55,714 nucleotides of DNA from Alphaproteobacteria bacterium (GCA_021775915.1 JAJFGW010000036.1:1-55714), one strand, 5' to 3'. Numbered from the stretch's first letter, positions 45,028 through 54,799 are shown. Program-made: numbers and translations. Notes: a model not told the origin generated them from the sequence alone.

Positions 45028-46392
45028 ATGGCTTTTAGGATAGAAAAACCTTTATCGGGCTTTGGTCTGAGGACTTTTTTAGGTTTATGTATTGTTCTGT
45101 TTTTGGGCGTTATCGCGCCGCAGAAAGCCGATGCCAGAAGCAATCCCCGCTATGCTTCTGTCGTGATGGATGCCGATACGGGCCTGATTTTGCATCAGCG
45201 CTATGCTGATAAAAAGCTGCATCCGGCCTCGCTGGCAAAAATTATGACCCTGCTTTTGGCCTTTGAGGCCATAGAAAACGGTGATCTGCGTTTGCGTGAC
45301 CGGGTCGTTATCTCGCGCCGCGCCACGAAGATGATTCCCAGTAAGCTTAACCTTCCTGCCGGATCATCAATTCGTGTTGAGGATGCTATTTATGCGCTGG
45401 TGACAAAGTCCGCCAATGATGTTGCGGTGGCGCTGGCCGAGAAAATCGCCGGCACCGAAAGTGATTTTGCCCTGTTTATGAATCGTAAGGCGAAGCAAAT
45501 CGGTATGACCAAGACTCATTTCCGCAACGCCTCCGGCCTGCATCACCGGAAGCAAATCACGACAGCGCGGGACATGGCGAAGATGGCGCAATATGTGATT
45601 AATCATCACCCGCAATATTACCATTATTTTTCAACCCGGCGCTTTACCTATCGCGGCAAAACGTATCGTAATCATAATCGCTTGATGGATTCATATAGCG
45701 GTATGGACGGGTTTAAGACTGGTTATATCGGGGCGTCTGGCTTTAATCTTGTGGCCTCGGCCAAGCGTAATAACCGCCGTGTTATTGGCGTTGTTTTTGG
45801 CGGGCGCACGGCCAAAACCCGGAACGCCCATATGAAAAAACTTCTCGATCAGAGCTTTTCAAAACTGGGTCGTATTCTGATGGCGAATGCTGTGCCGGTG
45901 CCAGAACATAAGCCTACTGATGCTATGAAGCTGGCCGCTATTGCTCCGGCGGCAGGGATAGAGGATATGGGGAAGTGGGCTGATCTGAACCCGATCCTGC
46001 AAAGCAAGGCTTTCAGGGAAATGATTGGTGAGGGCGATTTTGATCCGGCGGAAAAAACGCGGCTGGAGACAGGACTCATGGCGATTGCCGCTGTGAAGGG
46101 AGTTTATAATGATAACATTCTGCATAAAACGCCTTCTACTTTGCGCAAGGCAGGGGGCTGGTCAATTCAGGTAGGGGCTTTTGCCAGCCGGGTTAAAACC
46201 GATAAAGTTATTCAGGTGGCGCAACAATCTCTGCCGGTCAAACTGGCGAATGGCTCTTCTGTTATCGTGCCTCTTAAAACTAGAAAAGGCTGGATTTTCC
46301 GCGGCCGCCTTAGCGGTTATAGTAAAGCCGAAGCTTTGCAGGCCTGCCAGCATCTCAAGGAATGCCTGCCGGTTTCACCTCAGGCGCATTAA
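45028..46392 (+). CDS. D-alanyl-D-alanine carboxypeptidase, family S11, with C-terminal SPOR domain
   Basis: 454 residues. Signal peptide ending ADA, SXXK at Ser68-Lys71 (ASLAKIM), SXN in KSANDVAVALAE and KTG in FKTGYIGASG. After a linker of about 100 residues, residues 375-450 form a SPOR domain (GGWSIQVGAFASR, GWIFRGRLSGYSKAEAL) that binds glycan strands lacking stem peptides, usually at the division site. ATG 45028 is preferred to an in-frame TTG at 44998. The pilin-like gene starts three bases after its stop. Confidence 0.95.
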   Translation: MAFRIEKPLSGFGLRTFLGLCIVLFLGVIAPQKADARSNPRYASVVMDADTGLILHQRYADKKLHPASLAKIMTLLLAFEAIENGDLRLRDRVVISRRATKMIPSKLNLPAGSSIRVEDAIYALVTKSANDVAVALAEKIAGTESDFALFMNRKAKQIGMTKTHFRNASGLHHRKQITTARDMAKMAQYVINHHPQYYHYFSTRRFTYRGKTYRNHNRLMDSYSGMDGFKTGYIGASGFNLVASAKRNNRRVIGVVFGGRTAKTRNAHMKKLLDQSFSKLGRILMANAVPVPEHKPTDAMKLAAIAPAAGIEDMGKWADLNPILQSKAFREMIGEGDFDPAEKTRLETGLMAIAAVKGVYNDNILHKTPSTLRKAGGWSIQVGAFASRVKTDKVIQVAQQSLPVKLANGSSVIVPLKTRKGWIFRGRLSGYSKAEALQACQHLKECLPVSPQAH

Positions 46393-46395
46393 TTC

Positions 46396-47112
46396 ATGAA
46401 CTCTCATTATAAATTTGATTCAGAGTCCGGCCCAGAGTCCGGCAATGTGATTTTCTTTATCCTGCTGGCTGTGGCCTTGATTGGCCTTGTCACTGCGGCG
46501 CTGCGTTCCGGTGGTGAGGGTGCCAACATAGACAGGGAGACGGTGCTTATTCGCGCTTCGGAAGTTCGGCAATATGCCAGTGAGCTGGAGCGCGGCGTGG
46601 CCTTTATTATGCGCGAAGGTCATAGTGAAACGGATATTCTCTTCTCTCACCCTTTGGCTCATGCGGATTACGGCGTGATTACCAATAGTCCGCAAACGCA
46701 GGTTTTTGATGAGGTTGGCGGCGGCGCTACATACAGGTTACCCCCTTCCGGCATCACGACGGATAACTGGGAATTTTACGGTAATACGCATGCGATTGAT
46801 GTGGGGGCCAATAATCCGGGGGATGAGCGGCCTGACCTCATGGCCGTCCTTCCCAATGTCACCAAAGCTTTTTGTGACAAGATCAATGATATGAATGGGC
46901 AGACGGCGGTGCCAAAGGAGATTGGAGGGGGGTGTCCCTTACATGATACGACTTTGCGCTTTACCAGCGGTGCCGGTAACCAGTATCAGGACGGGGCGGT
47001 GAATGTACTGGATAATGCGGTTACTTCTTTTTCTGTAAGGCCGGCGATGCAGGCTTGCGTTGAGTGTCCCGGCCCGGCCTATCATTTTTATCATGTCCTG
47101 CTGGCGCGGTGA
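46396..47112 (+). CDS. Pilin-like N-terminally anchored protein (paralogue 2)
   Basis: 238 residues. A polar start ending SGPESG precedes a hydrophobic helix (NVIFFILLAVALIGLVTAAL), then RASEVRQYASELERGVAFIMREG, HADYGVITNS, TTDNWEFYGN and the end YHFYHVLLAR. Each block aligns with the protein at 38589-39308 (RATDIMQYAGAIQRGIRFM, HADYEFNP, GPDNWYSDS, YYKVILAR). Three bases separate it from the SPOR carboxypeptidase gene, so the two are cotranscribed. The family is unnamed to me; a pseudopilin-like role at the envelope is inference. Confidence 0.62.
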   Translation: MNSHYKFDSESGPESGNVIFFILLAVALIGLVTAALRSGGEGANIDRETVLIRASEVRQYASELERGVAFIMREGHSETDILFSHPLAHADYGVITNSPQTQVFDEVGGGATYRLPPSGITTDNWEFYGNTHAIDVGANNPGDERPDLMAVLPNVTKAFCDKINDMNGQTAVPKEIGGGCPLHDTTLRFTSGAGNQYQDGAVNVLDNAVTSFSVRPAMQACVECPGPAYHFYHVLLAR

Positions 47113-47220
47113 TTTAGCCGTTTATAACTCTGGCTCTTGTATTGAGGCTGGATTGCCGATCCTTTAAACTTACAAACAGATATGCTTATCTTTCTTCCGC
47201 CGGTTTCCGGGGTTTTTACA

Positions 47221-50200
47221 ATGCAAAAACGGCAAGCTGCTTATCTTGCGGCTTTTATTGTTATCGCGATGACAGCAGTTTTCTCTGCTGCGTCCGTGCG
47301 CGCAGAGGATTGTACGGGGGTGTTGCCCGGGGTTGACTGTACGCTTGATGAAGATACCGTAGCACCACTAACGATTAATCAGAATATAATATTGACGATA
47401 GACGCCATTCCTGCCGGAGGAACGCTAATTGTCGGCCATAATATTAATGGCGTTAACGGTGTTTCAAAAGGCGATATTGCTACAGCCGGTAATGGAAGCA
47501 CTATTATTCAGGAGGCTGATGTCGGGGATGTGCGCAGTATAAGCGCCATGACGATTAACGCCGGTGATATTTGGTATGTTTCAAATAATGCTGATTTTCA
47601 TATGGAGACATTGGGGCCTTTCCTCCTTGATGGTGGCATATTTGGTGTGGGGCCGGATAGTGCCTTGTCCTTGGTTAGCGCTGGAATTATGGGTGGCGCG
47701 AATGCGGATATTATAGATTTTATAAGTGGCGGCGTATCACTGGGAACGACGGGCACGATTGGACGGTCCACGGAGCGGATCAGTCTGAATGCGGGGGATG
47801 ATCGTTTCCTTTATTATCAATCTGCGGGCAGTATTATAGCCGCGAATGAAATTACAATGGGTAACGGAGACGATCTGATGGCAATCCTTGGGGATTCAGT
47901 CGGGTCTATCTTTACCGGTACGTTCTTTGGCGGCGGAGATAATGACAGTCTTGTGTTTGTAAGCAGCACGGCAACGTTTGGTTCGCTGGCCAGTCTTGTC
48001 AATATGGGGCCGGGCGATGATATAATTGATTTTGATAGCGGCGGCGGTGTAGCGGGCGGCATATTGCTTGCTGATACGCTGGGTTTATCGACCGGGAATG
48101 ATTCTATTTTTATCGGCGATAATGCAACGCTTCAGGTCGTTACGTCCTTTGACGCCGGGGATGACGATGATTTGATTACCTTTACCAGCGGCGGGTTTAT
48201 CAATGTGGCTGGCGCGGCCTTTACTATGGGTGACGGGAATGACATTGTTCGGTTTAATGATATTCCTTTTATTGCGGGAACGCAGGGGCTTGATGTGTCC
48301 GGCGGCAGTTTTGATATGGGTGCCGGTGATGACAGCCTCATTTTTGTCAGCAATAGCATTGGGCTGAATGCAACGGGTTCAACCATTAATCTCGGTGATG
48401 GTAATGATAATATTACTTTTATGTCGTCAACCGGGCTGATTAATTCCGTCAGTGGCAGTGGATTTTTGTTTGTTAACGGCGGGCTGGGCACGGATATTAT
48501 TTCGTTTGGAAGTGGCGCGGCGATTACATTCGGTAGCGCGACCGGCGCCGGTAATATCCTTAATGTAGAAACCATTGATGTCGGGAACGGTACTTTGCGT
48601 TATGTTGGAACGATAGATAATAGCGCCAGCATTATCAATTTTGCATCAGCTGAATTTATGGAAGCGACAACGGATATTGCCGCAACTCTTACCGGGAGTG
48701 GCAATGCTGATAATGTACTGTTTGCCTCCGGTGCTACATTTTCCGGGATTGCCTTCATGAGTGCGGGCAATGATGTTGTTACGTTTAACAGCAGCGCTAT
48801 ATTAAGCGGCACGGTTAATATGGAAGGCGGCGATGATAGTTTCAGCATTGGCGGTGGTTCCAGCTTAAGCGGCATCGTAGATGGTGGCGGGGACGTTAAT
48901 GATTCGCTGGTTTTTCTAGATGGCCTGACAACAATTACCGGCACCGGCAGTCTTGTTAATTTCACCTCCGGTGTTCTGAATGCGGCGGCCATTGTTAATG
49001 TCAGGGATAGCGGTTCTATCGCGATGCCGCTATCCGGAACCGGAACGCTGCAATTTGGCTCGGCAGGGTCAGCGGCCAATACTTTCAATCTTTCAAACAC
49101 GATCGATGAAGTTAATTTGCAGGTTCTGGGTGATACGCTGGATACGAATGGTGTTGCACTGGGCGGAGTGACGCCGCTTGCTGCGCTAACTATTAGCCAG
49201 GGAGCTGTGTTCAGTATTGATGCGGATGTCACAAGCAGCGGTGTTCTTGATGTTGACGGCACGGCCAGAATTAGTCCGGGCGTGAGCTTGTCTGCAGATA
49301 GTTATAATCAGGCCAATGGAGGCGCTTTTATCTTTGAGATCAATAGTGACTTGGTGTCCGGGATTACGACCGTGGGCCAAATGGCGCTGAGTGGTGCTGG
49401 CCAAAATATTGATTTTAGTTCTGCGACCGGTGCTTTTGACACATTTTCTTTTGTTTTGGCTCCGGGCTCGGACGGGCTTCAGACCGATACGATTAGTTTC
49501 ATCAGCGCCGGGGCAGGCGGTGTTGCAACGGCTCCCGAAGCGGCCAATATCACCGGCAGCGGTATTTTGTTTGATTTGGCCGTTGCCGATACCAATGCCA
49601 ATCCGCAGGATTTGGAACTGGTGATTACACCGCTTAATACGGTCGCGGGCTTAACGGATTCAAAAAACAATGAAACGCTTGCCAATGTTGTGCTCACTGA
49701 TTTGCTGAATTCAACAGATACGGGGGTCAGCGCTATTCGAAATGCTTTGTTCAATGCTGCGGACGCCGTTGAATTTAATCAGGTTCTGGAAGGCGCGCGG
49801 CCGATTGTAAGTGGCAGCGAGGTTGCCGGCGTGCAAACAATAAACAAAAAAACCTTTGGTTTGATTAACCAGCGTCTGGCGCTGCTGCGGAAAGACGCGC
49901 AAGGGCAAACGGGCATTAGTACCGGTAATATTGTCAAAGAGCTTGAGGCCTGGTGGCAGTTTTATGCGCAGGTCGCTACCCAAAGTGGCCGTAGCGAAAT
50001 TAATGGTTACAAATCAACAACACATGGTTTGGCCGCCGGCGTAGACAAGGAGCTATTTGATGATGGATTCTTTGGCTTTGGATTGAGCTGGGGCGATACG
50101 ACGGCTAATTCCAGCGGCGCGGGCGATGCGGACACTGAGGTAACCAGCTATCAACTCAGCCTTTATGGCGATTACGATTTTGGCCGCGCTTATATTAATG

Positions 50201-50760
50201 CCATGGGCTCTTATACTTATAACGATATTGGAACGAGCAAGACTTCAGCCGCCGGAACCAGAACGGCAAATTATCACGCCGACTATTATGCGGCGCGGAT
50301 GGAGATGGGTTATTCCTTTATGCGCGGCAGAACGAGATTAATTCCAAAAATTATGGGGAGCTACGGTTATTACAGTCCGGAGGCTTATGCTGAAGAAGGC
50401 CCCGGCGCGCAAATCATCACCGGGAACAGTCTCAGGACTTTTGAAGTCGGCGGCGGCGTTGATATGAGCTGGCTTATTAGAAACGGTGAGGGGTCTTATT
50501 TTGTGCCGGAGCTGAGCCTTGGTTACCGCTATGATTTGGCAGATGAGCCCATCGTAACAACATCGCAGTTTGTGGCCGGTGGCCCGACTTTCAGAGTGCA
50601 GGGCATTGATCCGGGTGAGCAGGCCTTTGATCTCGGGATGGGCATGACATATTTCAGTGAAGAATCGTGGGAATTGTTATTTAACTATGACTTCGAATAT
50701 AAAGAAGATTATACCGCCCATACAGGTACGATTCGCGCGGCTTATAAATTCTATCCATAA
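47221..50760 (+). CDS. Large autotransporter with RTX-like Gly-Asp repeat passenger
   Basis: 1179 residues. Signal peptide (ending SVRAED). Residues 190-560 hold about ten repeats of the form (M/L)GxGDDxxxF, such as MGNGDDLMAI, MGPGDDIIDF, MGAGDDSLIF and LGDGNDNITF, resembling RTX calcium-binding turns and likely a beta-helix. Residues 560-870 are Ser/Thr/Gly-rich passenger stem. Residues about 908-1179 form the autotransporter beta-barrel (WWQFYAQVATQSG, GLAAGVDKELFDDGFFGFGL, ending AAYKFYP). ATG 47221 is preferred to an earlier in-frame ATG. Ligand and role are unknown; adhesion is the usual guess. Confidence 0.9.
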   Translation: MQKRQAAYLAAFIVIAMTAVFSAASVRAEDCTGVLPGVDCTLDEDTVAPLTINQNIILTIDAIPAGGTLIVGHNINGVNGVSKGDIATAGNGSTIIQEADVGDVRSISAMTINAGDIWYVSNNADFHMETLGPFLLDGGIFGVGPDSALSLVSAGIMGGANADIIDFISGGVSLGTTGTIGRSTERISLNAGDDRFLYYQSAGSIIAANEITMGNGDDLMAILGDSVGSIFTGTFFGGGDNDSLVFVSSTATFGSLASLVNMGPGDDIIDFDSGGGVAGGILLADTLGLSTGNDSIFIGDNATLQVVTSFDAGDDDDLITFTSGGFINVAGAAFTMGDGNDIVRFNDIPFIAGTQGLDVSGGSFDMGAGDDSLIFVSNSIGLNATGSTINLGDGNDNITFMSSTGLINSVSGSGFLFVNGGLGTDIISFGSGAAITFGSATGAGNILNVETIDVGNGTLRYVGTIDNSASIINFASAEFMEATTDIAATLTGSGNADNVLFASGATFSGIAFMSAGNDVVTFNSSAILSGTVNMEGGDDSFSIGGGSSLSGIVDGGGDVNDSLVFLDGLTTITGTGSLVNFTSGVLNAAAIVNVRDSGSIAMPLSGTGTLQFGSAGSAANTFNLSNTIDEVNLQVLGDTLDTNGVALGGVTPLAALTISQGAVFSIDADVTSSGVLDVDGTARISPGVSLSADSYNQANGGAFIFEINSDLVSGITTVGQMALSGAGQNIDFSSATGAFDTFSFVLAPGSDGLQTDTISFISAGAGGVATAPEAANITGSGILFDLAVADTNANPQDLELVITPLNTVAGLTDSKNNETLANVVLTDLLNSTDTGVSAIRNALFNAADAVEFNQVLEGARPIVSGSEVAGVQTINKKTFGLINQRLALLRKDAQGQTGISTGNIVKELEAWWQFYAQVATQSGRSEINGYKSTTHGLAAGVDKELFDDGFFGFGLSWGDTTANSSGAGDADTEVTSYQLSLYGDYDFGRAYINAMGSYTYNDIGTSKTSAAGTRTANYHADYYAARMEMGYSFMRGRTRLIPKIMGSYGYYSPEAYAEEGPGAQIITGNSLRTFEVGGGVDMSWLIRNGEGSYFVPELSLGYRYDLADEPIVTTSQFVAGGPTFRVQGIDPGEQAFDLGMGMTYFSEESWELLFNYDFEYKEDYTAHTGTIRAAYKFYP

Positions 50761-50779
50761 AATGATGAAGGCACTTAAT

Positions 50780-51415
50780 TTAGAATGGCTGCGGGCTGGT
50801 TCCTGATGATCCGCTATTTTTTAGCGGCGGCGGAACGAATCCTGCAGGGCTACAGGCATTCAGAGTATTTGTACGCGGCTCGGTTATATCAAGCCCGTTT
50901 TCAATGTTAACTCTGAAGGAAACCTTCAGGCCGTGTGTCTGGTAAATTTCATCGGCGCGGCTTTTGAGCCATTTTTGCAGAGAGCCAGGGTTCTGAGCGA
51001 TTTTAGCACTTTCAGCCTGCCACTGTTTTTGTATGATCTCTGTGACATCAGAGCGCCTCAGAGACATGTATTTTTCGTTATCACCGGCAATGCGCGGGTG
51101 GTTTAGGATTTCGTCGCGCTTTTCGTCTTCAACGAAAGATATTTCATAGTTAAGTCGCACCAGCTGGTCGTCAGCATTACAGCCCTGAGCGGCAACAGGA
51201 GGCATATATTCTGATTTTGGCGCTTGTTTAAAGCCCGCTGTAACGTAAACAGGCCGTTGCGCAGGAGGGGGAGGTAATGGCTCAAGAATGCCCATGTTCC
51301 GGCCAAAATCGGTGATGTCTTCTCTGTTGTCGGGGTATAAAGCCCATACGGCCGTGGCATAGGCAAAGGCAATGCCCAATACGCCCGCAATGAGCCACTT
51401 CGTGCCCTTTTTCAT
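50780..51415 (-). CDS. Hypothetical membrane-anchored protein
   Basis: 211 residues, not recognised. One N-terminal membrane helix (WLIAGVLGIAFAYATAVWAL), a Pro-rich linker (EPLPPPPAQRPV), then a helical domain with two Cys (about residues 79 and 189) and a Pro/Ser-rich tail. Probably faces the periplasm. Convergent with the autotransporter gene, 19 bases apart. Confidence 0.65.
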   Translation of the reverse strand: MKKGTKWLIAGVLGIAFAYATAVWALYPDNREDITDFGRNMGILEPLPPPPAQRPVYVTAGFKQAPKSEYMPPVAAQGCNADDQLVRLNYEISFVEDEKRDEILNHPRIAGDNEKYMSLRRSDVTEIIQKQWQAESAKIAQNPGSLQKWLKSRADEIYQTHGLKVSFRVNIENGLDITEPRTNTLNACSPAGFVPPPLKNSGSSGTSPQPF

Positions 51416-51513
51416 CTCCCCGATCCCTGTTTATAGTCTTTTTATTTATATGTTTATATAACGAAGCGTAGCATGCCTCGTGTTTTTGACGCAACAGGGT
51501 TTGTGGCAGATTT

Positions 51514-52041
51514 TTAAGAACAGTTCATTTGAGACAAGCCTCTGCGGTTATGCCAGAACGCAGTACTGTCTACAGCTTCTTTCGTTAGTTCATAGCTAAC
51601 CGTATCTTTGTTTCCTTTATATACTGTCCAGGCATTACCGTGCACCGATACGTATGTGCCAACATTCGCCGCCATAGCGACGCTATGGGCTGCCATGGCA
51701 TAAGAATATTTATAGCCGTGTTCCGGCCATGGGGCTGAAAATTCGCGCCGTATGCCATAAGCTTTTTTGCTGATCTCATCACGCTCTGTGTAAGAGGCGC
51801 CGGGAAGTCTTTTCAGCAGATTTTGTAATGTTTTATAAGTGCTGGCCAAATGAGAATCTCTGGCCGCGCCATAAGGAAACACAGAATCAATAGCGCATTG
51901 CGCCATACTGATTGTTTTTGTACGCAAGTCTTGCCTATCTTTCTCTTGCACATCACCGACATTAACCGGGTCGGCATTTGCTACTGAGGCAAAAGCCAAT
52001 AACAAGGCAGGTGCAACAATGGTTTTCAGTAATTTTTTCAC
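51514..52041 (-). CDS. Hypothetical exported protein
   Basis: 175 residues, not recognised. A clear signal peptide (MKKLLKTIVAPALLLAFASVANA) and a soluble mature part with a repeated Ala/His-rich helix (YSYAMAAHSVAMAANVGTYV) and two Cys (one at the C-terminus, MNCS). ATG is preceded by TTAAGGAGAAG, a strong ribosome-binding site. It lies 98 bases from the membrane-anchored hypothetical and may share its transcript. Confidence 0.68.
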   Translation of the reverse strand: MKKLLKTIVAPALLLAFASVANADPVNVGDVQEKDRQDLRTKTISMAQCAIDSVFPYGAARDSHLASTYKTLQNLLKRLPGASYTERDEISKKAYGIRREFSAPWPEHGYKYSYAMAAHSVAMAANVGTYVSVHGNAWTVYKGNKDTVSYELTKEAVDSTAFWHNRRGLSQMNCS

Positions 52042-52168
52042 AAGACTTCTCCTTAAGAGGATTATTGGAAATGATTATGGATTTTTAGGATATAGTTTTA
52101 AATATGTCAAGAAATTGATTTTTTATTATTGGACTCAAAAAATGTCATTGTCCCGTGTATAAAGACTT

Positions 52169-53119
52169 ATGAGTTTAAAGAATGAAGCCAAAATGCCGGA
52201 TGAAAATAATGAAATAAAACGGGGCTATGCGTTGGTCGCCGGGATGGCGTCGCTTGTCACGGTCACAGTTTTGATTATTGTCAAAAGCGCGGCTTTTCTG
52301 GCCAGTGGTTCAACCAGTGTGCTGGCCTCGCTGATTGATTCGATTGTAGATGCGGGGGCGTCACTGATTAATTATGCGGCGATTCGTTATTCCCTGAAGC
52401 CTGCGGATGAGGAACACCGCCATGGTCATGGCAAGGTGGAGGGGCTGGCCGCGGTATTTCAGGCCGCCTTTATTTTTGGTGCCGGTATCTTCCTGTTGTT
52501 TGAATCGGTGTCCCGTTTTACGGGAGAGGCGGTTGTCACAGACCATTTGCTCAGTATTGGCGTCATGGCGCTTGCGATTGTTATGTCGATCGGGCTGGTT
52601 ATGGTCCAGGATTTTTGCCTGAAACACGCGCCGTCGCTGGCCGTGGAATCGGAGAAAGCGCACTATGCGAGTGATATCTTTCTAAATGGAGGGGTTATTG
52701 TAATTTTACTGGTGCTGTTTTTTGGCGGGCCAGCGTGGCTTGACCCTGTCTTTGCGCTGGGTGTAGCGGTGTATTTATCAAGAACGGCCTGGAAAATTGC
52801 CAGTAAAGGCGTTGATATGTTGCTCGATCGTGAGTTACCGGATGAAGATCGCGAAGAAATTTTAAAGATTGTTAATGCGAATCCCGAAATAGTCAGTGTC
52901 CATGATTTGCGTACGCGCAAGGCGGGCATGGACATTTATATTTATTTCGATGTTGAAATTGATGCGGAGATGAGTCTGAAAAAAGCGCACGCGGTGTCTC
53001 TGGATGTCGAGCATAAAATTCTGAAAAAATTTCCTAATGCCGAGATTATGATTCACAAAGACCCGGCGGGTATTCCTCATAAGGAGAGCCGCCACAAAAT
53101 CGCCGGAGTTCATGATTAA
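52169..53119 (+). CDS. Cation diffusion facilitator (FieF-type) transporter
   Basis: Inner-membrane proton/divalent metal exporter (Fe, Zn or Mn). Six membrane segments; metal-site motifs are LIDSIVDAG in helix 2 (two Asp) and HYASDIFLNG in helix 5 (His and Asp), with the HRHGHGKVE loop. A cytosolic C-terminal domain (about residues 215-300) carries VHDLRTRKAGMDIYIYFDVE. Its stop overlaps the glk start in TAATG. Metal cannot be told from the sequence. Confidence 0.93.
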   Translation: MSLKNEAKMPDENNEIKRGYALVAGMASLVTVTVLIIVKSAAFLASGSTSVLASLIDSIVDAGASLINYAAIRYSLKPADEEHRHGHGKVEGLAAVFQAAFIFGAGIFLLFESVSRFTGEAVVTDHLLSIGVMALAIVMSIGLVMVQDFCLKHAPSLAVESEKAHYASDIFLNGGVIVILLVLFFGGPAWLDPVFALGVAVYLSRTAWKIASKGVDMLLDRELPDEDREEILKIVNANPEIVSVHDLRTRKAGMDIYIYFDVEIDAEMSLKKAHAVSLDVEHKILKKFPNAEIMIHKDPAGIPHKESRHKIAGVHD

Positions 53120-54060
53120 TGTCGGTTGTTTTGGCTGATATAGGCGGAACACATGCCCGTTTTGCCTGCCTGGAAGATGGAAAAATCGGCAAGGCTGAAA
53201 AATTTCCGGTGGCTGATTTTAAAAATCTGGAAGAGGCGCTGGAAGAATATAGCGCTGAAAAAGGAACGCTTTATATTGCAACAGCAGCGTGGCCTTATCC
53301 TGATGGGGTATGGCGCTTTGCCCGTCCTGATCGCTGGGTGATTTCAAAAGAAAATCTGGAGCGCGCAGGATGGGATATTGCTTATATCGGCAATGATTTC
53401 AGTGCGAGTGCGCGCGGGGCAATATCGCTCTCCCCGGATTATTTGTACAATATTCAGGCCGCCGCGCCGCATGACATCCTGCAGAGCAGGGTCGCGGTTT
53501 TGGGCTCGGGTACCGGGCTGGGGCTGGCTTATGTTGATGGTAGTGCCTGCGTGCAGGAAACTTATGGCGGGCATATGGATGTGCCGCACAGGACGGACGG
53601 GCAACATACGATTATTAAGCTGATTGGCCGGATTAAAGGGGACGATCGCCCTGTCAGTGCCGAGGACATTATCAGCGGGCCGGGTTTGAGCCTTTTATAT
53701 AAGGCGTCTTGTATGGTGCATGGCCAGCCTTTGGAGGAGGCAACGCCGGAAATTATGCTGGATAATAAGGACGAAGTTATTTTTGCGCATCCTTTGCGTT
53801 TATATCATGAATTTCTCGGTATGTTTGCGCATCAGGCGGTGATTTACGGGCATAGCTATGCCGGGCTTTATCTCGATGGCGGTGTGCTGCACCGTCTTGT
53901 TAAAAGCGAAGCTTTCGATACGGATCGTTTTTTAGAATTCTTTATCGGCGATCCGTTGCCTCTCATTAAAAAACAGATGCAGGCCATGAAGGTTAATATT
54001 ATCACAGACCCGTTTGTGGCGTTGCGTGGCCTTGTTGAAATGATGGATAAAAATGCTTAA
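53119..54060 (+). CDS. glk: Glucokinase (Glk, ROK-independent type)
   Basis: Phosphorylates glucose with ATP. N-terminal VVLADIGGTHARFACL is the phosphate loop, GNDFSASARGA holds the catalytic Asp, LGSGTGLGLAYVDG the second phosphate loop, and ETYGGHMDVPHRTDGQ the sugar-binding Glu/His region. 313 residues is normal. It overlaps its neighbours at both ends, indicating one transcript with the FieF-like and polysaccharide deacetylase genes. Confidence 0.92.
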   Translation: MSVVLADIGGTHARFACLEDGKIGKAEKFPVADFKNLEEALEEYSAEKGTLYIATAAWPYPDGVWRFARPDRWVISKENLERAGWDIAYIGNDFSASARGAISLSPDYLYNIQAAAPHDILQSRVAVLGSGTGLGLAYVDGSACVQETYGGHMDVPHRTDGQHTIIKLIGRIKGDDRPVSAEDIISGPGLSLLYKASCMVHGQPLEEATPEIMLDNKDEVIFAHPLRLYHEFLGMFAHQAVIYGHSYAGLYLDGGVLHRLVKSEAFDTDRFLEFFIGDPLPLIKKQMQAMKVNIITDPFVALRGLVEMMDKNA

Positions 54061-54799
54061 AGCTTATTTGACTATTGATGACTCGCCATCACCATATACT
54101 GATACGCTGATAGATTTTCTGGCGGAAAGAAATATTCCGGCGATTTTGTTTTGTCGTGGTGACCGGATGGCCGAAAACCCGCAAGCTATTATTCGGGCGA
54201 TAGAGAAGGGCATGGTGATCGCTAACCATAGTTACAGCCACTGCCCTGCCGGGGAACTTTCCTATGAAGAGATTATCAGTGAGATTGAGAAGACGGAAAA
54301 ACTCATTGATGAGTGTTATCAAAAAGCTGCGGTCGCCCGTCCGGGGAAGTATTTCCGTTTTCCTTATATAGATAAAGGTGATGGAGACCGGCTGGAGCGG
54401 CGTTTTGGTGAAATTACAGGTGATATTGAAACGGCCAGCTTGTTCGGTGATGATAAAGTACGGCAAATACAGGACTATTTGAAAGCCGAAGGCTTTACCC
54501 AGCCCTTTGAAAAGCTCACGCATCCTTTATATAAAAATAAAGCGGTTGCGCGCGCGGCAGATTGCCTGTTTACCTACTCGTCCTGTGACTGGATGCTGAC
54601 AAGGCGTCATCAGGGACAATTTGATTATAAGAGTCTCGATGATCTCAAATGTAAAATTGACGATGATCCGTGGCTTTGCCGCGAGGGGGAAGGGGCGCAG
54701 ATTGTCTTGTTTCACGACCAGCCGGAAATAGGCCAGGTCGCTATTGCTTTAATCACCCATATGCTGGATAAAGGGTTTGAATTTTTGAGCGTAACGTGA
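54053..54799 (+). CDS. Polysaccharide deacetylase (NodB domain)
   Basis: Metal-dependent deacetylase of N-acetylated sugars (CE4). Motif 1 TIDDSP gives Asp9 and Asp10, motif 2 NHSYSH gives His59 and His63, motif 3 is YFRFPYIDKGDG and the last His is in IVLFHDQPE. No signal peptide, so the enzyme looks cytosolic, which is unusual for wall-acting CE4 enzymes; a small-molecule or nucleotide-sugar substrate is possible. It overlaps glk by eight bases. Confidence 0.85.
   Translation: MLKAYLTIDDSPSPYTDTLIDFLAERNIPAILFCRGDRMAENPQAIIRAIEKGMVIANHSYSHCPAGELSYEEIISEIEKTEKLIDECYQKAAVARPGKYFRFPYIDKGDGDRLERRFGEITGDIETASLFGDDKVRQIQDYLKAEGFTQPFEKLTHPLYKNKAVARAADCLFTYSSCDWMLTRRHQGQFDYKSLDDLKCKIDDDPWLCREGEGAQIVLFHDQPEIGQVAIALITHMLDKGFEFLSVT

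Noticed and set aside
47790-48900. RTX toxin secreted by a type I system
   Set aside because: The protein has a Sec signal peptide and a type V beta-barrel, and no type I exporter genes are nearby; the repeats only resemble RTX.
48600-49262. 220-codon minus-strand frame inside the autotransporter
   Set aside because: Low-complexity Pro/Ser/Leu translation that mirrors the Gly/Ser-rich repeats; a shadow.
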